A DNA stretch of 54,098 nucleotides from Burkholderiaceae bacterium (GCA_022072045.1 JAJVIL010000073.1:1-54098); one strand, 5' to 3'. Numbered from the stretch's first letter, positions 1-11,028 are shown. Made by a program: numbers and translations. The notes: generated from the sequence alone by a model not told the origin.

Positions 1-2883
1 GGCGCCGGCGCGTATGCGGGCTGGCCCGATGGCGAGCCTCGGCCGAGCGAGCACGCAGCGCGCGAAGGCAGCCTGCCGCTGCAGACCTGGCTGCGCGCGC
101 AACGCGCTGAGCGGGCAGCCAGCGACGCGATCCGCATCGTCAACGCGCGCGAGCACAACCTGAAGTCGCTGTCGGTCGACGTGCCGCGCGGCCGCTTCAA
201 CGTCGTGACCGGCGTGTCGGGGTCGGGCAAGAGCACGCTGGCGTTCGACATCCTGTTCAACGAAGGCCAGCGGCGCTACCTCGAATCGCTCAATGCGTAT
301 GCGCGCAGCATCGTGCAGCCGGCGGGTCGACCCGAGGTCGACGCGGTGTTCGGCATTCCGCCGACGGTGGCGATCGAGCAGCGGCTGTCGCGCGGCGGGC
401 GCAAGAGCACGGTGGCGACCACCACCGAGGTGTGGCACTTCCTGCGCCTGCTGTGGGTGAAGCTCGGGCTGGCGCACTGCGTGCACGACGGTGCCGAAGT
501 GAAACCGCAGAGCGTCGAGAGCATCGCCGCGCAGTTGCTGCGCGACCACCGCGGCCAGCATGTGGGCCTGCTGGCGCCGCTGGTGGTGGCGCGCAAGGGC
601 GTCTACACCGACCTCGCGAAGTGGGCCAAGGCGCGCGGCCACACGCACCTGCGCGTCGACGGCAGCTTCGTGCCGGTCGAACCATGGCCGCGGCTGGACC
701 GCTTCAAGGAGCACACGCTCGAGCTGCCGGTGGGCGATCTGGTGGTCGCGCCCGAGCGCGAGGAGGCGCTGCGCGCGCTGCTGGCCAAGGCGCTCGACGC
801 CGGCAAAGGGGTGCTGCATCTGCTGGCGCCGCTCGACGGTCTGGCCCACGCGATCGACGGCGGATCCGGCGGCGCCGACATCGGCGCGGTGAAGGTGTTC
901 TCGACCAAGCGCGCGTGCCCGGTGTGCGGCACCAGCTACCCCGAGCCCGACCCGCGCATGTTCTCGTACAACAGCAAGCACGGCTGGTGCACGACCTGCG
1001 TCGGCACCGGCCTGGCATTGACGCGCGAGCAGCGCGAGGCGTTCGACGACTCGGTGCGCACCGACGACGACCGCGGGCGCGAACAGGCCTTTCCCTCCGA
1101 GGAGCCCGAGGTCGAAGGCGTCGGCGAGCAGGCGTGCAGCGACTGCGGAGGCACGCGACTGAACGCCGTCGCGCGTGCGATCACCTTCGATGGGCGGCCG
1201 ATCACCGAAGTCGCGCAGTGGTCGGTGTCGGCCGTGCGCCGCTGGATCGACGCCGTGAAGCTGACCGGCCGCGACGCCGACATCGCGCGCGACGTGGTCA
1301 GCGAGATCCACAGCCGGCTGCAGTTCCTCGAAGAGGTCGGCCTCGGCTACCTGACGCTCGACCGTGCCGCGCCCACGCTTTCGGGCGGCGAGGCGCAGCG
1401 CATCCGGCTGGCGGCGCAACTGGGCAGCAACCTGCAGGGCGTGTGCTACGTGCTCGACGAGCCGACGATCGGCCTGCACCCGCGCGACAACCGCATCCTG
1501 CTCGACGCGCTGGCGCGCCTGGGCGACAAGGGCAACACGCTGGTGGTGGTCGAGCACGACGAGGAGACGATCCGCCGTGCCGACCACATCATCGACATCG
1601 GGCCCGGCGCCGGGCGTCGCGGCGGTGAACTGGTCGCCGAAGGTGGCGTGCAGACGGTGTCGGCCAACCCCGCGTCGCTGACCGGGCGCTTCCTCGCCCA
1701 GCCGCTGATTCATCCGCTGCAGACACGCCGCGAGGTGCACGGCGCCAGGCCGGCGCTGCGGCTGCGCGGCGCGCACCTGCACAACCTGCGCGAGATCGAC
1801 GTCAACGTCCCGCTGCAGCGCCTGGTCGCGGTGACCGGCGTGTCGGGGTCGGGCAAGAGCACGCTGGCGCGCGACGTGTTGCTGGCCAATCTGCAGGCGC
1901 TGGTCGGTGCCCGCGGCAAGCCGCCGGCGCTTGTGGGTTGCCGCGAGCTCGATGGCTGGCAGGCGGTCGACCGGGTGCTCGAGGTCGACCAGACGCCGAT
2001 CGGCAAGACGCCGCGCTCGTGCCCGGCCACCTACATCGGTTTCTGGGACACCATCCGCAAGCTGTTCGCCCAGACGCTCGAGGCGAAGGCACGTGGCTAT
2101 GCGGCTGCGCGCTTCTCGTTCAATACCGGCGGGGGTCGCTGCCCGGGGTGCGAAGGCCAGGGCCTGCGCACCATCGAGATGAGCTTCCTGCCCGACGTCA
2201 AGGTGCCGTGCGACCAATGCCATGGTGCGCGCTTCAACCCCGAAACGCTGGCGGTCACCTGGCGCGGACGCAGCATCGGCGACGTGTTGCGCATGGAGGT
2301 CGACGAGGCTGTCGATTTCTTCGCGTCGATGCCGTCGATCGCGCATCCGCTGCAACTGCTGAAGGACGTCGGCCTGGGCTACCTGACGCTAGGCCAGCCG
2401 TCGCCGACGCTGAGCGGCGGCGAGGCGCAGCGCATCAAGCTGGTGACCGAGTTGTCGAAGGTGCGCGACGACATCGTGCGGCGCGGGCAAACCGACGGCC
2501 CCTTGACGCCTTCGGCGTCGTCCCCCGAGGGGAGCCGCCCGCTTGGGGCGGCACGGCGCGGGCTGCCGCCACAGACCCTGTACGTGCTCGACGAACCGAC
2601 GGTGGGCCTGCACATGGCCGATGTCGAGCGGCTGATCCGCGTGCTGCACCGGTTGGTCGACGGCGGGCACAGCGTGCTGGTGATCGAGCACGATCTCGAC
2701 GTCATCGCCGAGGCCGACTGGGTGATCGATCTCGGGCCCGAGGGTGGCGCGGCCGGCGGCAAGGTGATCGCCGCGTGCGCGCCCGAGGCGCTGGTGGCGC
2801 GCGACACGCACACGGGGCGCGCGCTGGCACCGGTGCTGGCGCGCGGGCTGCGCGTACCCGAGGCGGTGGAGCGGCCGACCTAG
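1..2883 (+). CDS. uvrA: UvrA-family excinuclease ABC subunit A, 3' part (likely C-terminal half of a double-length UvrA)
   Basis: DNA damage recognition ATPase of nucleotide excision repair. The frame is open from base 1, so the 5' end lies outside the window and 960 residues are visible. Residue 61 is the first Met but not the start: the UvrA opening '[19 protein letters not shown]' lies upstream of it. From visible residue 1 the order is: a linker, Walker A GVSGSGKS (about 71-78), a CPVC/CTTC zinc pair (about 307-333), LSGGEAQR (about 460), DEPTIGLH (about 486), a second Walker A (about 613), a CPGC/CDQC zinc pair (about 715-740), a second LSGGEAQR (about 804) and DEPTVGLH (about 864). That is one complete UvrA with about 45 residues of non-UvrA-start sequence ahead of it. 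Burkholderiales carry a double-length UvrA of about 1900 residues, and this fits its second half. A Pro/Ser/Arg-rich insert of roughly 35 residues sits just before the second Walker B and coincides with a GC-rich repeat. Confidence 0.9.
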   Translation, partial: GAGAYAGWPDGEPRPSEHAAREGSLPLQTWLRAQRAERAASDAIRIVNAREHNLKSLSVDVPRGRFNVVTGVSGSGKSTLAFDILFNEGQRRYLESLNAYARSIVQPAGRPEVDAVFGIPPTVAIEQRLSRGGRKSTVATTTEVWHFLRLLWVKLGLAHCVHDGAEVKPQSVESIAAQLLRDHRGQHVGLLAPLVVARKGVYTDLAKWAKARGHTHLRVDGSFVPVEPWPRLDRFKEHTLELPVGDLVVAPEREEALRALLAKALDAGKGVLHLLAPLDGLAHAIDGGSGGADIGAVKVFSTKRACPVCGTSYPEPDPRMFSYNSKHGWCTTCVGTGLALTREQREAFDDSVRTDDDRGREQAFPSEEPEVEGVGEQACSDCGGTRLNAVARAITFDGRPITEVAQWSVSAVRRWIDAVKLTGRDADIARDVVSEIHSRLQFLEEVGLGYLTLDRAAPTLSGGEAQRIRLAAQLGSNLQGVCYVLDEPTIGLHPRDNRILLDALARLGDKGNTLVVVEHDEETIRRADHIIDIGPGAGRRGGELVAEGGVQTVSANPASLTGRFLAQPLIHPLQTRREVHGARPALRLRGAHLHNLREIDVNVPLQRLVAVTGVSGSGKSTLARDVLLANLQALVGARGKPPALVGCRELDGWQAVDRVLEVDQTPIGKTPRSCPATYIGFWDTIRKLFAQTLEAKARGYAAARFSFNTGGGRCPGCEGQGLRTIEMSFLPDVKVPCDQCHGARFNPETLAVTWRGRSIGDVLRMEVDEAVDFFASMPSIAHPLQLLKDVGLGYLTLGQPSPTLSGGEAQRIKLVTELSKVRDDIVRRGQTDGPLTPSASSPEGSRPLGAARRGLPPQTLYVLDEPTVGLHMADVERLIRVLHRLVDGGHSVLVIEHDLDVIAEADWVIDLGPEGGAAGGKVIAACAPEALVARDTHTGRALAPVLARGLRVPEAVERPT
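2496..2562. repeat. REP-like GC-rich repeat inside the uvrA reading frame
   Basis: This stretch combines 'ccttcggcgtcg', 'cccccgagggg' (a CCCC/GGGG self-complementary block) and 'gccgcccgcttggggcggc' (GCCGCCC/GGGGCGGC arms). Such blocks look like intergenic palindromic repeats of Burkholderiales, and a related GGGGCGGC/GCACGGC block occurs in the intergenic DNA near 24.97-25.04 kb. Here it is read in frame as part of the insert ahead of the second Walker B of UvrA. UvrA proteins normally have only a short connection between 'ELSK' and '[10 protein letters not shown]', so insertion of the element is the simplest explanation. Confidence 0.5.
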
Positions 2884-2899
2884 CGCGCCGGCGGCGCGG

Positions 2900-3490
2900 C
2901 TACATCACGCGGCCGTCGAGCGCGGGCGCGTTGCCGTCGATCATTGCGTCGCTGACGTCGGGGTGACGCACCATCAGCGTCATCGCACGCGTCTGCAGGG
3001 TCACCGCGTCGTCGTGGTCGCCGCAGCGATCGAGCACGTCGCTGGCGCGCAGCAGCACCTTGATCTCCCAGTGCGGATCGGCGGCGTGCGCCGCGACCTT
3101 GGCCGCCTCGAACGCCATGTCGCGCGCCAGCTCACGCGCGCTGCGCGCCTGGCGCTCGCCGTCGTCGGCCTCGGTGTCGACATGCTCGGCCGCCAGACAG
3201 GCCAGCTCGGCCAGCTCACACAGCAGTTCGACCCGCTGGTCGACGCCTCCCAGCGCGTACGACCAGCGCAGCGCCTGGCGCATGAAGTCCATCGCCTGCG
3301 GATACGCCGACAGCGCGGCGTAGCAGCGCGCGATTCCGCACAGCGCGTCGCACATCGCCGCCGGTTGGTGTTCGCGCTCGGCCTCGTCGAGCCGTCGCAC
3401 GGCCAGCTCCAGCGCGGCGCGCCCGGGGCGATAGGGCAGGTCGCTGCCGGGCGGTTCGGGCTGTACGGCCTCTTGGTGAATGGCGATCAA
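2900..3490 (-). CDS. hypothetical helical-repeat (TPR-like) protein
   Basis: A 196-residue protein of unknown function. It is rich in Ala/Leu/Glu, with paired helices such as 'AMCDALCGIARCYAALSAY' and 'RVELLCELAELACLAAE', suggesting a small TPR-like solenoid. No signal peptide or membrane segment is seen. The start chosen is TTG at 3490, preceded by GAGGGAG at a good distance; the same frame runs further upstream without stops but is not convincing protein there. It converges on uvrA with a 16-nt gap. The gene upstream on the same strand is msrQ, about 160 nt away across a hairpin, so it is probably transcribed separately. Function cannot be inferred. Confidence 0.6.
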   Translation of the reverse strand: MIAIHQEAVQPEPPGSDLPYRPGRAALELAVRRLDEAEREHQPAAMCDALCGIARCYAALSAYPQAMDFMRQALRWSYALGGVDQRVELLCELAELACLAAEHVDTEADDGERQARSARELARDMAFEAAKVAAHAADPHWEIKVLLRASDVLDRCGDHDDAVTLQTRAMTLMVRHPDVSDAMIDGNAPALDGRVM

Positions 3491-3564
3491 CGGGCACTCC
3501 CTCGATGGGCTCTCGGGCCCCGGCAGCGATGCATCGATGCTAGGCGGCGCGTTCCGGCGCAGCG

Positions 3565-3582
3565 AACCCCGTTCACGGGGTT
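3565..3582 (-). terminator. hairpin downstream of msrQ
   Basis: Perfect 7-bp inverted repeat AACCCCG-ttca-CGGGGTT in the gap between msrQ and the following hypothetical gene. There is no T-run, so it may be a weak or Rho-assisted terminator, or a processing hairpin. Confidence 0.3.
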
Positions 3583-3648
3583 GCCGCGGCCGCGCCACCA
3601 TGAGCGAGGGGGCGGGCCCGACGGACCCGTGGCGATGCCTTCGCGGGG

Positions 3649-4317
3649 TCAGCCTTCGGCGCCGTGGCCGCGCAGTTTCAACTTCACGAAGGAATGCGGG
3701 CGCACGGCCCTGTACAGCCGCCATCCGAGCAGCACGGCCAGGATGCCGCCATAGACGAACACCTCGGTGAAGTTGCGCTTGCCGGCGCGCATCCAGAAGA
3801 AGTGCAGGATCGCCAGCCCGGCGATCGCGTAAACGATGCGGTGCAACTGCTGCCAGCGCTGCGCGCCGAGCGCGCGGATCGCGGCGTTGAATGACGTCGC
3901 TGCCAGCGGCAGCAGCAGCAGGAACGCGGCGAAACCCACCAGGATGAACGGCCGCTTGGCGACATCGCCGGCGATGTCGCCGAGGTCCAGACCCATGTCG
4001 AACACGGCGTAGGCCGTGAAGTGCAGCGCCGCGTAGAACGCGGTGAACAGACCGAGCATGCGGCGCAGACGCGCCAACGCCGACAAGCCGCTCCACTGCC
4101 GCAGCGGCGTGACAGCCAGCGTCAGGCACAGGAAGCGCAGCGTCCAGTCGCCCAGCGAGCGAATCAGCGTCTCGGCCGGATTGGGCCCGAGCGCGTGACC
4201 GACGATGCCCGCGATGAGCAGCGTCAGCGGCACCAGCGCCGCCGCGAACAGCACCGGCTTGGTGGCCCGGTGCAGCAGCAGCGACTGCGCGGCGCGGCGC
4301 GAAGCGGCTAGAACCAC
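3649..4317 (-). CDS. msrQ: protein-methionine-sulfoxide reductase haem-binding subunit MsrQ (YedZ)
   Basis: Inner-membrane haem b protein that passes electrons from the quinone pool/respiratory chain to periplasmic MsrP. The 222-residue frame shows the YedZ pattern of hydrophobic segments, with conserved His residues in '[12 protein letters not shown]', '[21 protein letters not shown]' and a C-terminal '[18 protein letters not shown]' segment. The assigned GTG start at 4317 overlaps the msrP stop (AAGAGGTGGTTCTAG), giving translational coupling. In-frame sequence further upstream is only the shadow of msrP. Length is normal for the family. The msrP-msrQ order is the standard operon. Confidence 0.88.
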   Translation of the reverse strand: MVLAASRRAAQSLLLHRATKPVLFAAALVPLTLLIAGIVGHALGPNPAETLIRSLGDWTLRFLCLTLAVTPLRQWSGLSALARLRRMLGLFTAFYAALHFTAYAVFDMGLDLGDIAGDVAKRPFILVGFAAFLLLLPLAATSFNAAIRALGAQRWQQLHRIVYAIAGLAILHFFWMRAGKRNFTEVFVYGGILAVLLGWRLYRAVRPHSFVKLKLRGHGAEG

Positions 4318-5279
4318 CTCTTCAGATCCATGCCGGCGTACAACTGGCCGACCTGCGCCTCGTAGCCGTTGAACATCAGCGTCGGCCGCTTCTTGGCGAA
4401 CAGGCCGCCTTCGCCGATGCGGCGCTCGCTGGCCTGGCTCCAGCGCGGATGGTCGACCGTCGGATTGACGTTCGAGTAGAAGCCGTACTCGTGCGGTGCC
4501 GCCAGCGACCAGCTCGTCGTCGGCTGCTGCTCGACGAAGCGGATCTTGACGATCGACTTGCCGCTCTTGAAGCCGTACTTCCACGGCACCACCACGCGCA
4601 CCGGCGCGCCGTTCTGGTTGGGCAGCACCTGGCCGTACATGCCGAAGGCGAGCAGCGTCAGCGGGTGCATCGCCTCGTCGAGGCGCAGACCTTCCACGTA
4701 GGGCCATTCGAGCACCGACGAGCGCAGGCCCGGCATCTGCGTGCGATCGGCCAGCGTCACGAACTGCACGTACTTGGCGTTGCCGGTCGGTTCGACCTTG
4801 CGGATCAGCTGCGACAGCGAGAAGCCGACCCACGGGATGACCATCGACCACCCTTCGACACAACGCATCCGGTAGACGCGATCCTCCATCGCGCCGAGCT
4901 TCAGCAGTTCATCGATGCCGAAGGTGCCCGGCCTGCGCACCGCGCCCTCGACAGCGACGCTCCACGGGCGCGTCTTCAACGCGCGCGCGTACTCGGCCGG
5001 ATCGCTCTTGTCGAGCCCGAACTCGTAGAAGTTGTTGTAGCTGGTGGCATCGGCCAGCGAAGTGGACTTGTCCATCGTGAGGGCGCCGGGCACTGCGCTG
5101 CGCGTGCCCGGCAGCGGCGCACCCATCGGGGCTGGCGGGTCCGCGGCCCGGACGGTGCGGGGCACCAGCCACGCGCCGGCAGCGGCGGCGATCCAGCGTC
5201 GGCGCGCTTGGTAGACGGGCTGCGGGGTGATCTCGGAGACAGCCCAGTGGTGGTGGCCACGGTCCTTGGGCAACAGCAT
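4308..5279 (-). CDS. msrP: protein-methionine-sulfoxide reductase catalytic subunit MsrP (YedY)
   Basis: Periplasmic molybdopterin enzyme that reduces methionine sulfoxide in envelope proteins, using electrons from MsrQ. It has 323 residues from ATG 5279, which follows GAGGAG by 7 nt; an in-frame upstream ATG at 5312 lacks this site. The N-terminus carries an Arg cluster (residues 26-28) before a hydrophobic stretch ending AADPP, consistent with a Tat signal peptide. Family signatures are '[11 protein letters not shown]' (about 81-91) and the molybdenum-ligand Cys140 in 'MRCVEGWSM'. The '[16 protein letters not shown]' region is also typical. First gene of a two-gene operon with msrQ. Confidence 0.93.
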   Translation of the reverse strand: MLLPKDRGHHHWAVSEITPQPVYQARRRWIAAAAGAWLVPRTVRAADPPAPMGAPLPGTRSAVPGALTMDKSTSLADATSYNNFYEFGLDKSDPAEYARALKTRPWSVAVEGAVRRPGTFGIDELLKLGAMEDRVYRMRCVEGWSMVIPWVGFSLSQLIRKVEPTGNAKYVQFVTLADRTQMPGLRSSVLEWPYVEGLRLDEAMHPLTLLAFGMYGQVLPNQNGAPVRVVVPWKYGFKSGKSIVKIRFVEQQPTTSWSLAAPHEYGFYSNVNPTVDHPRWSQASERRIGEGGLFAKKRPTLMFNGYEAQVGQLYAGMDLKRWF

Positions 5280-5399
5280 GGTGGGGCTCCTCGGGCTCGA
5301 GCGTGGACTCATGCGCTTGGGTCGCGCTGGACGCCACGCACCTTACCGCGACCGCGCCCGGTACGCTCGTCGGGTCGGCAATGACCCGGCGGCCCCGCT

Positions 5400-5774
5400 T
5401 CAGAGGGTGTCGCCGAACTGGGTGTCGTCGATGACGCTGCCGAAACCCGCGCTGTCGGCGAACAGACGCAGCGAGTGCTGCGTGCTGCGCTCGCGGAAGC
5501 TCTTGCGCGAGAACAGCTTGGCCTGGGCTTCGGGCGGCAGGTCGGTGATGTTGATCAGGTTCTTGGCGACCAGGGTGTCGATCACGTCCTCGAGCACGCG
5601 AACGAAGTCGGCATCGAGTCGCGCGAAGCCTTCCGACCCGTCGCCTGGTGACGGCCGGCCGCCGACGAAGGCAAGCACCTCCGCGTGTTCATCGGGCAGG
5701 AACTCCGAGCTGCCCTCGGCATGGCGGTGCAGGCTGATCACTTCGCCGAGCGCGTTGCGGCGGACGTAGGGCAT
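5400..5774 (-). CDS. conserved small protein annotated in relatives as tryptophan synthase beta-like
   Basis: A 124-residue soluble protein starting MPYVRRNALGEVISLHRHA. Betaproteobacteria share this family under the misleading name 'tryptophan synthase subunit beta like protein'; it has no PLP-enzyme fold at this size. The C-terminal half includes 'DFVRVLEDVIDTLVAKNLINITDLPPEAQAKLFSRK', an amphipathic region. No signal peptide is present. It stands alone between msrP and the cytochrome gene, 79 nt downstream of the latter across a palindrome. Function unknown. Confidence 0.75.
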   Translation of the reverse strand: MPYVRRNALGEVISLHRHAEGSSEFLPDEHAEVLAFVGGRPSPGDGSEGFARLDADFVRVLEDVIDTLVAKNLINITDLPPEAQAKLFSRKSFRERSTQHSLRLFADSAGFGSVIDDTQFGDTL

Positions 5775-5785
5775 GCCGCAATATA

Positions 5786-5819
5786 GGGCGCACGCGCGAC
5801 CGCGGGCGCGCGTGCGCCC
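5786..5819 (-). terminator. 13-bp perfect inverted repeat between cytochrome c4 gene and the small conserved gene
   Basis: Arms GGGCGCACGCGCG (5786-5798) and CGCGCGTGCGCCC (5807-5819) are exact reverse complements around an 8-nt loop. It lies 11 nt upstream of the start at 5774 and downstream of the cytochrome stop. No T-run follows. It could be a terminator, a 5' hairpin occluding the next gene, or a protein-binding palindrome. Confidence 0.45.
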
Positions 5820-5853
5820 TGCGCAACCGGGTCGGGCATGAAAAAACCCGCGC

Positions 5854-6471
5854 TCAGTGCAGGCCGGCGATGTAGTCAGCCAACGCCTTGATCTCGCGGT
5901 CGCTCAGGCGCGCGGCGATGTCTTCCATCGGCGGGCTGTTGGCCCGCTGGCCGGAGCGAAAGGCGACGAGTTGCGCGTCGACATAGTCGGCGTGCTGGCC
6001 GCCCAGGCGTGGATACTGCACAGGAATGCCGGCGCCGTCCGGACTGTGGCAGCCCGCGCAGGCAGGAACCTGCTTCTCGGCGATGCCGCCGCGGTAGATC
6101 TTCTGGCCCAGCGAGTAGAGCACCTTGTTCTTCGCGAAGCCGGGCTTGGTCGACTTGCTGGCGTAGAACGCCGCGACGTTGCGCATGTCGGCATCCGACA
6201 GCGTGCCGGCGAACGCCTTCATCACTGCGCTGTCGCGCTTGCCGGACTTGAAGTCGCTCAGTTGCTTGACCAGGTACTCGGCGTGCTGGCCGGCAATGAT
6301 CGGGTTGGCGGGGCTGCCGCGTGTGCCGTCGGCGGTGTGGCAGGCGCCGCAGACCTGCACCGACAGCGCCTGCCCCTTGGCCAGATCGGGCTTGGCCGGC
6401 GCGGTCGATTCGGCGGCGATGACAGGCAGCGCCATCGTGGCGGCCAGCAGCAGAGCAAGGGGCGGCTTCAT
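5854..6471 (-). CDS. di-haem cytochrome c (c4 type)
   Basis: Periplasmic electron carrier, probably between the bc1 complex and terminal oxidases. It has 205 residues from ATG 6471, which begins a clear Sec signal peptide (MKPPLALLLAATMALPVIAA). Two haem motifs, CGACH (41-45) and CAGCH (138-142), each head a domain of about 90 residues. Distal Met ligands are likely in 'VMKAFAGTLSD' and in 'PPMEDIAARLSD'. This tandem two-domain arrangement with repeated 'GQHAEYL/GQHADYV' is the cytochrome c4 pattern. A longer in-frame start 12 codons upstream would spoil the signal peptide. It is divergent from engB, a common neighbour in betaproteobacteria. Confidence 0.9.
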   Translation of the reverse strand: MKPPLALLLAATMALPVIAAESTAPAKPDLAKGQALSVQVCGACHTADGTRGSPANPIIAGQHAEYLVKQLSDFKSGKRDSAVMKAFAGTLSDADMRNVAAFYASKSTKPGFAKNKVLYSLGQKIYRGGIAEKQVPACAGCHSPDGAGIPVQYPRLGGQHADYVDAQLVAFRSGQRANSPPMEDIAARLSDREIKALADYIAGLH

Positions 6472-6522
6472 GCAGTCAACCTCGGGGCGGCGTTGGGCAG
6501 CGAGCAAAAAACCGGCGAATTT

Positions 6523-6528
6523 TACAAT
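6523..6528 (+). promoter_or_regulatory. -10-like TACAAT immediately upstream of engB
   Basis: TACAAT ends 5 nt before the engB ATG. If used, the transcript would begin at or next to the start codon (leaderless). No good -35 box is visible 16-18 nt upstream. Confidence 0.3.
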
Positions 6529-6533
6529 GCCCC

Positions 6534-7214
6534 ATGTCCAGCCCCGATCCGCCCGTCGACGCGTCGGCCCAGGCGGCGCGCGCGTGGGCGCATTCGGCCC
6601 GCTTTGCGCTCACGGCGAGTCGTCTGCACGAGCTGCCCGAGCCGAGCTTGCCCGAGGTGGCGTTCGTCGGACGCAGCAATGCCGGCAAGTCGTCCGCGAT
6701 CAACGCGCTGGCGCAGCACAAGCGGCTCGCGTTCGCGTCGAAGACACCTGGCCGGACGCAGCACATCAACCTGTTTCACGTCGGCCCGCGCGAGGCGCCC
6801 GACGCGATCTGGGTGGATCTGCCGGGCTACGGCTTCGCGGCGGTCGAGCGCGATTCGAAGAAGCGCTGGCAGGCGGTGGTTGCCGACTACCTGGCGCAGC
6901 GACACAGCCTGACGGGGCTGGTGATGCTGGTCGACGCGCGGCTCGGCTTCACCGAACTGGACCGGCAACTGCTGGGCTACCTCTGGCCGCGGCTGGCGGG
7001 CGGCGAGGTCAGGCTGCTGGTGCTGCTGACCAAGGTCGACAAGCTCAATCGGCGCGATGCTCAGCGCGCGATCGACTCGGCGCAACGGGTGCTTGGCGAG
7101 GTGGCCACCGAGCATTCCGACATCGCCGTGACCCTGTTCTCGGCGCATTCAGGCCAGGGCGTCGACGACGTGGCGCTGACGCTGCGCGCGTGGGCATCGC
7201 AGCACGCCGCCTAG
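6534..7214 (+). CDS. engB: ribosome-biogenesis GTPase EngB/YsxC
   Basis: Essential GTPase in late assembly of the 50S ribosomal subunit (YihA/YsxC family). 226 residues. GTPase motifs are G1 GRSNAGKSS (46-54), the G2-region 'TPGRTQ', G3 DLPGYG (95-100), G4 TKVDK (166-170) and a final 'SAHSGQG' G5-like element. A 25-residue N-terminal extension precedes the usual 'ARFALTASRLHELP' opening. The start has no visible Shine-Dalgarno sequence, and a -10-like TACAAT lies just upstream, which is compatible with a leaderless mRNA. Divergent from the cytochrome c4 gene. Confidence 0.93.
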   Translation: MSSPDPPVDASAQAARAWAHSARFALTASRLHELPEPSLPEVAFVGRSNAGKSSAINALAQHKRLAFASKTPGRTQHINLFHVGPREAPDAIWVDLPGYGFAAVERDSKKRWQAVVADYLAQRHSLTGLVMLVDARLGFTELDRQLLGYLWPRLAGGEVRLLVLLTKVDKLNRRDAQRAIDSAQRVLGEVATEHSDIAVTLFSAHSGQGVDDVALTLRAWASQHAA

Positions 7215-7242
7215 CTTGGCCGGCGTCAGGACAGGGAGGACT

Positions 7243-8838
7243 TCAGCCGAACAGAGTCGGGCCGGGATCGCGCGCCACCTGGCCGACGCGCCCGCTCGCA
7301 TCGCGCACCAGCGAGCGCGGCGAGAACACGCGTGCCAGGCCCGCGCCAGCGAGGCGTTCGACCGCTGCACTGCGCAAGGCCCAATGCCTGGCGGCGCTGG
7401 CATCGAGCAGCAGCAGCGGTCCCGGGCTCGGTGCACGCCACAGAATCAGCGCACGGCGCCATTGCTCGCGCAGAAAGATCGAAAGCCACGAGCCGGCGCG
7501 CCAGGCTCTCACGACGTCATCGGGTTCGGCGGTGGCGTCGCTGTTGCGGCGCAGAGGCGCCTGCAAGGTGTCGCTGCTGCCGGGATCGAGCGACTGCGGC
7601 ACCGAAGTCGAGTGGCCGAATGCGTCATCGTGCGTGCGCGCACCGAGCATCGCGATCTCGGCGGCTGCGGCCGCGACTGCGCGTGCGAAGCGCTGGCGCT
7701 CCAGCACCACGAGTCGGTTGGCGGCGGCCTGGAAGGACCTCGCGTCGGCACTGGGCTGCGCCACCAGTTGCTCGACCAGACCCTGCGCGAATGCGAGGTT
7801 GGTCTGACGGTCGCCGACTTCGCGCGTCTGCATCAGGAAGCCGAGTTGGTCCATGAACTGCCAGACGGCGTGCTTGGCGTCGCCCAGCACGCCGGCATCG
7901 GCCAGCGTCTGGCGCAGGACGGCAGGGTACAGGCGCGAGAGCAGCGGCAGGCTGTCGCGCGGCAGGCGGCGGTCGGAGAGGATCGCGTCATACAGGTTCG
8001 ACAGCCGCTCGACGCTGGGCTGCTCGCGTGGCGCGGGCGTGGCGGGGGCCGCACGCATGCCACCGTCGCCCGGGTGGCGCGGCGATGTCAGGCCCTGCTC
8101 GACACGCTGCAGCAGTTCCTCCACCGAGCCCGGCAGGGGCGCGGCGAGGCCGCCCGCCGCGGTGTCGCGATCGAGCGAGCGACGAACCCGCATCGCCTCG
8201 GTCAACTCTGTAACGACGCCCTCGTTGACCACCGTGCGGTGCGCTGCAGGGGCCACGCCGAGCGCATGCAGACGTGCGGATGCCGCCGTGTAGTGGTCGT
8301 GCAGCGCCCGGATCAGCGGCTGCATGGCGGTGCGCAGCATCGCCGTTTGCAGGCGGCGTTCGATCGGCAGGCGGCGCAGGCCGGCCAAGACCGCGCGCAC
8401 CCACGCGTCGGGGCGCAGCGGATTGGTGTCACGCGCGGTATTGACGTCGCCCACCAGCGATGACGTGTAGGTGCGCAACTCACGCAGCGGCTCCTCGAGG
8501 TCGGCGTTGCTGCGCTCGACGATGCGCGCCACCTCGATATCGGCGCTGATTTCGTCGTCGTCGACCAGTGAGAGTTCGAGCTTCGGGCTCTTGGGCGCGA
8601 CGAGGCCCGCGGGGCTGGCGCGCCCCGAGATCTGGTCGCGCAGCGACTGCACGGCGCAGGCGATGAAATCGTCGCGCTGGAGTTGCAGCAGGCGCAGCGC
8701 CTCGGCGTCGCTCGCCATGCGGCCCGACGCCCGCTCGCGCCATTGCTCGAGCACGGCATCGACGATGGCGGCAAAGGTTGCGTCGGACAGGCGCAACTCC
8801 TGGTCGACGAAGCCCGCAAGCGTGGGTCGGTGAGCCAT
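7243..8838 (-). CDS. DUF1631 family protein
   Basis: A 531-residue cytoplasmic protein of the uncharacterised DUF1631 family found in beta- and gammaproteobacteria. Recognisable segments are 'MQPLIRALHDHYTAASARLHALGVAP', 'LSNLYDAILSDRRLPRDSLPLLSRLYPAVLRQTLADAGVLGD' and 'HAVWQFMDQLGFL'. Relatives are often longer (about 700 residues), so this may be a short form. The start is ATG 8838; a TTG 15 codons upstream is in frame but less likely. The gene lies between engB (convergent) and the groEL terminator. No function is known, and the sequence offers no catalytic motif. Confidence 0.75.
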   Translation of the reverse strand: MAHRPTLAGFVDQELRLSDATFAAIVDAVLEQWRERASGRMASDAEALRLLQLQRDDFIACAVQSLRDQISGRASPAGLVAPKSPKLELSLVDDDEISADIEVARIVERSNADLEEPLRELRTYTSSLVGDVNTARDTNPLRPDAWVRAVLAGLRRLPIERRLQTAMLRTAMQPLIRALHDHYTAASARLHALGVAPAAHRTVVNEGVVTELTEAMRVRRSLDRDTAAGGLAAPLPGSVEELLQRVEQGLTSPRHPGDGGMRAAPATPAPREQPSVERLSNLYDAILSDRRLPRDSLPLLSRLYPAVLRQTLADAGVLGDAKHAVWQFMDQLGFLMQTREVGDRQTNLAFAQGLVEQLVAQPSADARSFQAAANRLVVLERQRFARAVAAAAAEIAMLGARTHDDAFGHSTSVPQSLDPGSSDTLQAPLRRNSDATAEPDDVVRAWRAGSWLSIFLREQWRRALILWRAPSPGPLLLLDASAARHWALRSAAVERLAGAGLARVFSPRSLVRDASGRVGQVARDPGPTLFG

Positions 8839-8884
8839 CGGGAACTGGTCGCGAACGGCCCGATTATCCGGCGCTGGTGCCAAG

Positions 8885-8920
8885 CAAAACGGCCCGCGGA
8901 CGCTGGCGTTCGCGGGCCGT
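8885..8920 (-). terminator. groESL terminator
   Basis: On the minus strand, arms ACGGCCCGCG and CGCGGGCCGT (10 bp, exact) enclose a 12-nt loop and are followed by TTTTGCTT. It is placed 43 nt downstream of the groEL stop. Confidence 0.75.
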
Positions 8921-8962
8921 GTGCCACATGCACCCCTTTCAGGCGGGTGCGTGGCGCGGCGA

Positions 8963-10734
<1,772 letters not shown>

Positions 10735-10738
<4 letters not shown>

Positions 10739-11028
10739 TTTTTCTCGATGACCGCGAAGAGGTCTTCTTCGCGCATCACCAGCAACTCGTCGCCGTCGAC
10801 CTTGACGGTCTGGCCGCTGTACTTGCCGAACAGGACGCGGTCACCGACCTTGACGTTCGGCGCCACGAAATCGCCCTTGTCGTTGCGCTTGCCGGGGCCC
10901 ACGGCGAGCACTTCGCCCTGGTCGGGCTTCTCGGCCGCGTTATCGGGGATCACGATGCCCGAGGCCGTCTTGGTTTCGTTCTCCAGACGTTTGACGACCA
11001 CCCGGTCGTGCAACGGACGAAGTTTCAT
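10735..11028 (-). CDS. groES: 10 kDa co-chaperonin GroES
   Basis: Heptameric lid of the GroEL folding chamber. It has 97 residues from ATG 11028, preceded by GAAGGAG; an upstream in-frame ATG at 11061 is not conserved. It begins [40 protein letters not shown], which includes the mobile loop that contacts GroEL. The end is '[16 protein letters not shown]'. First gene of the heat-shock operon with groEL. Confidence 0.98.
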
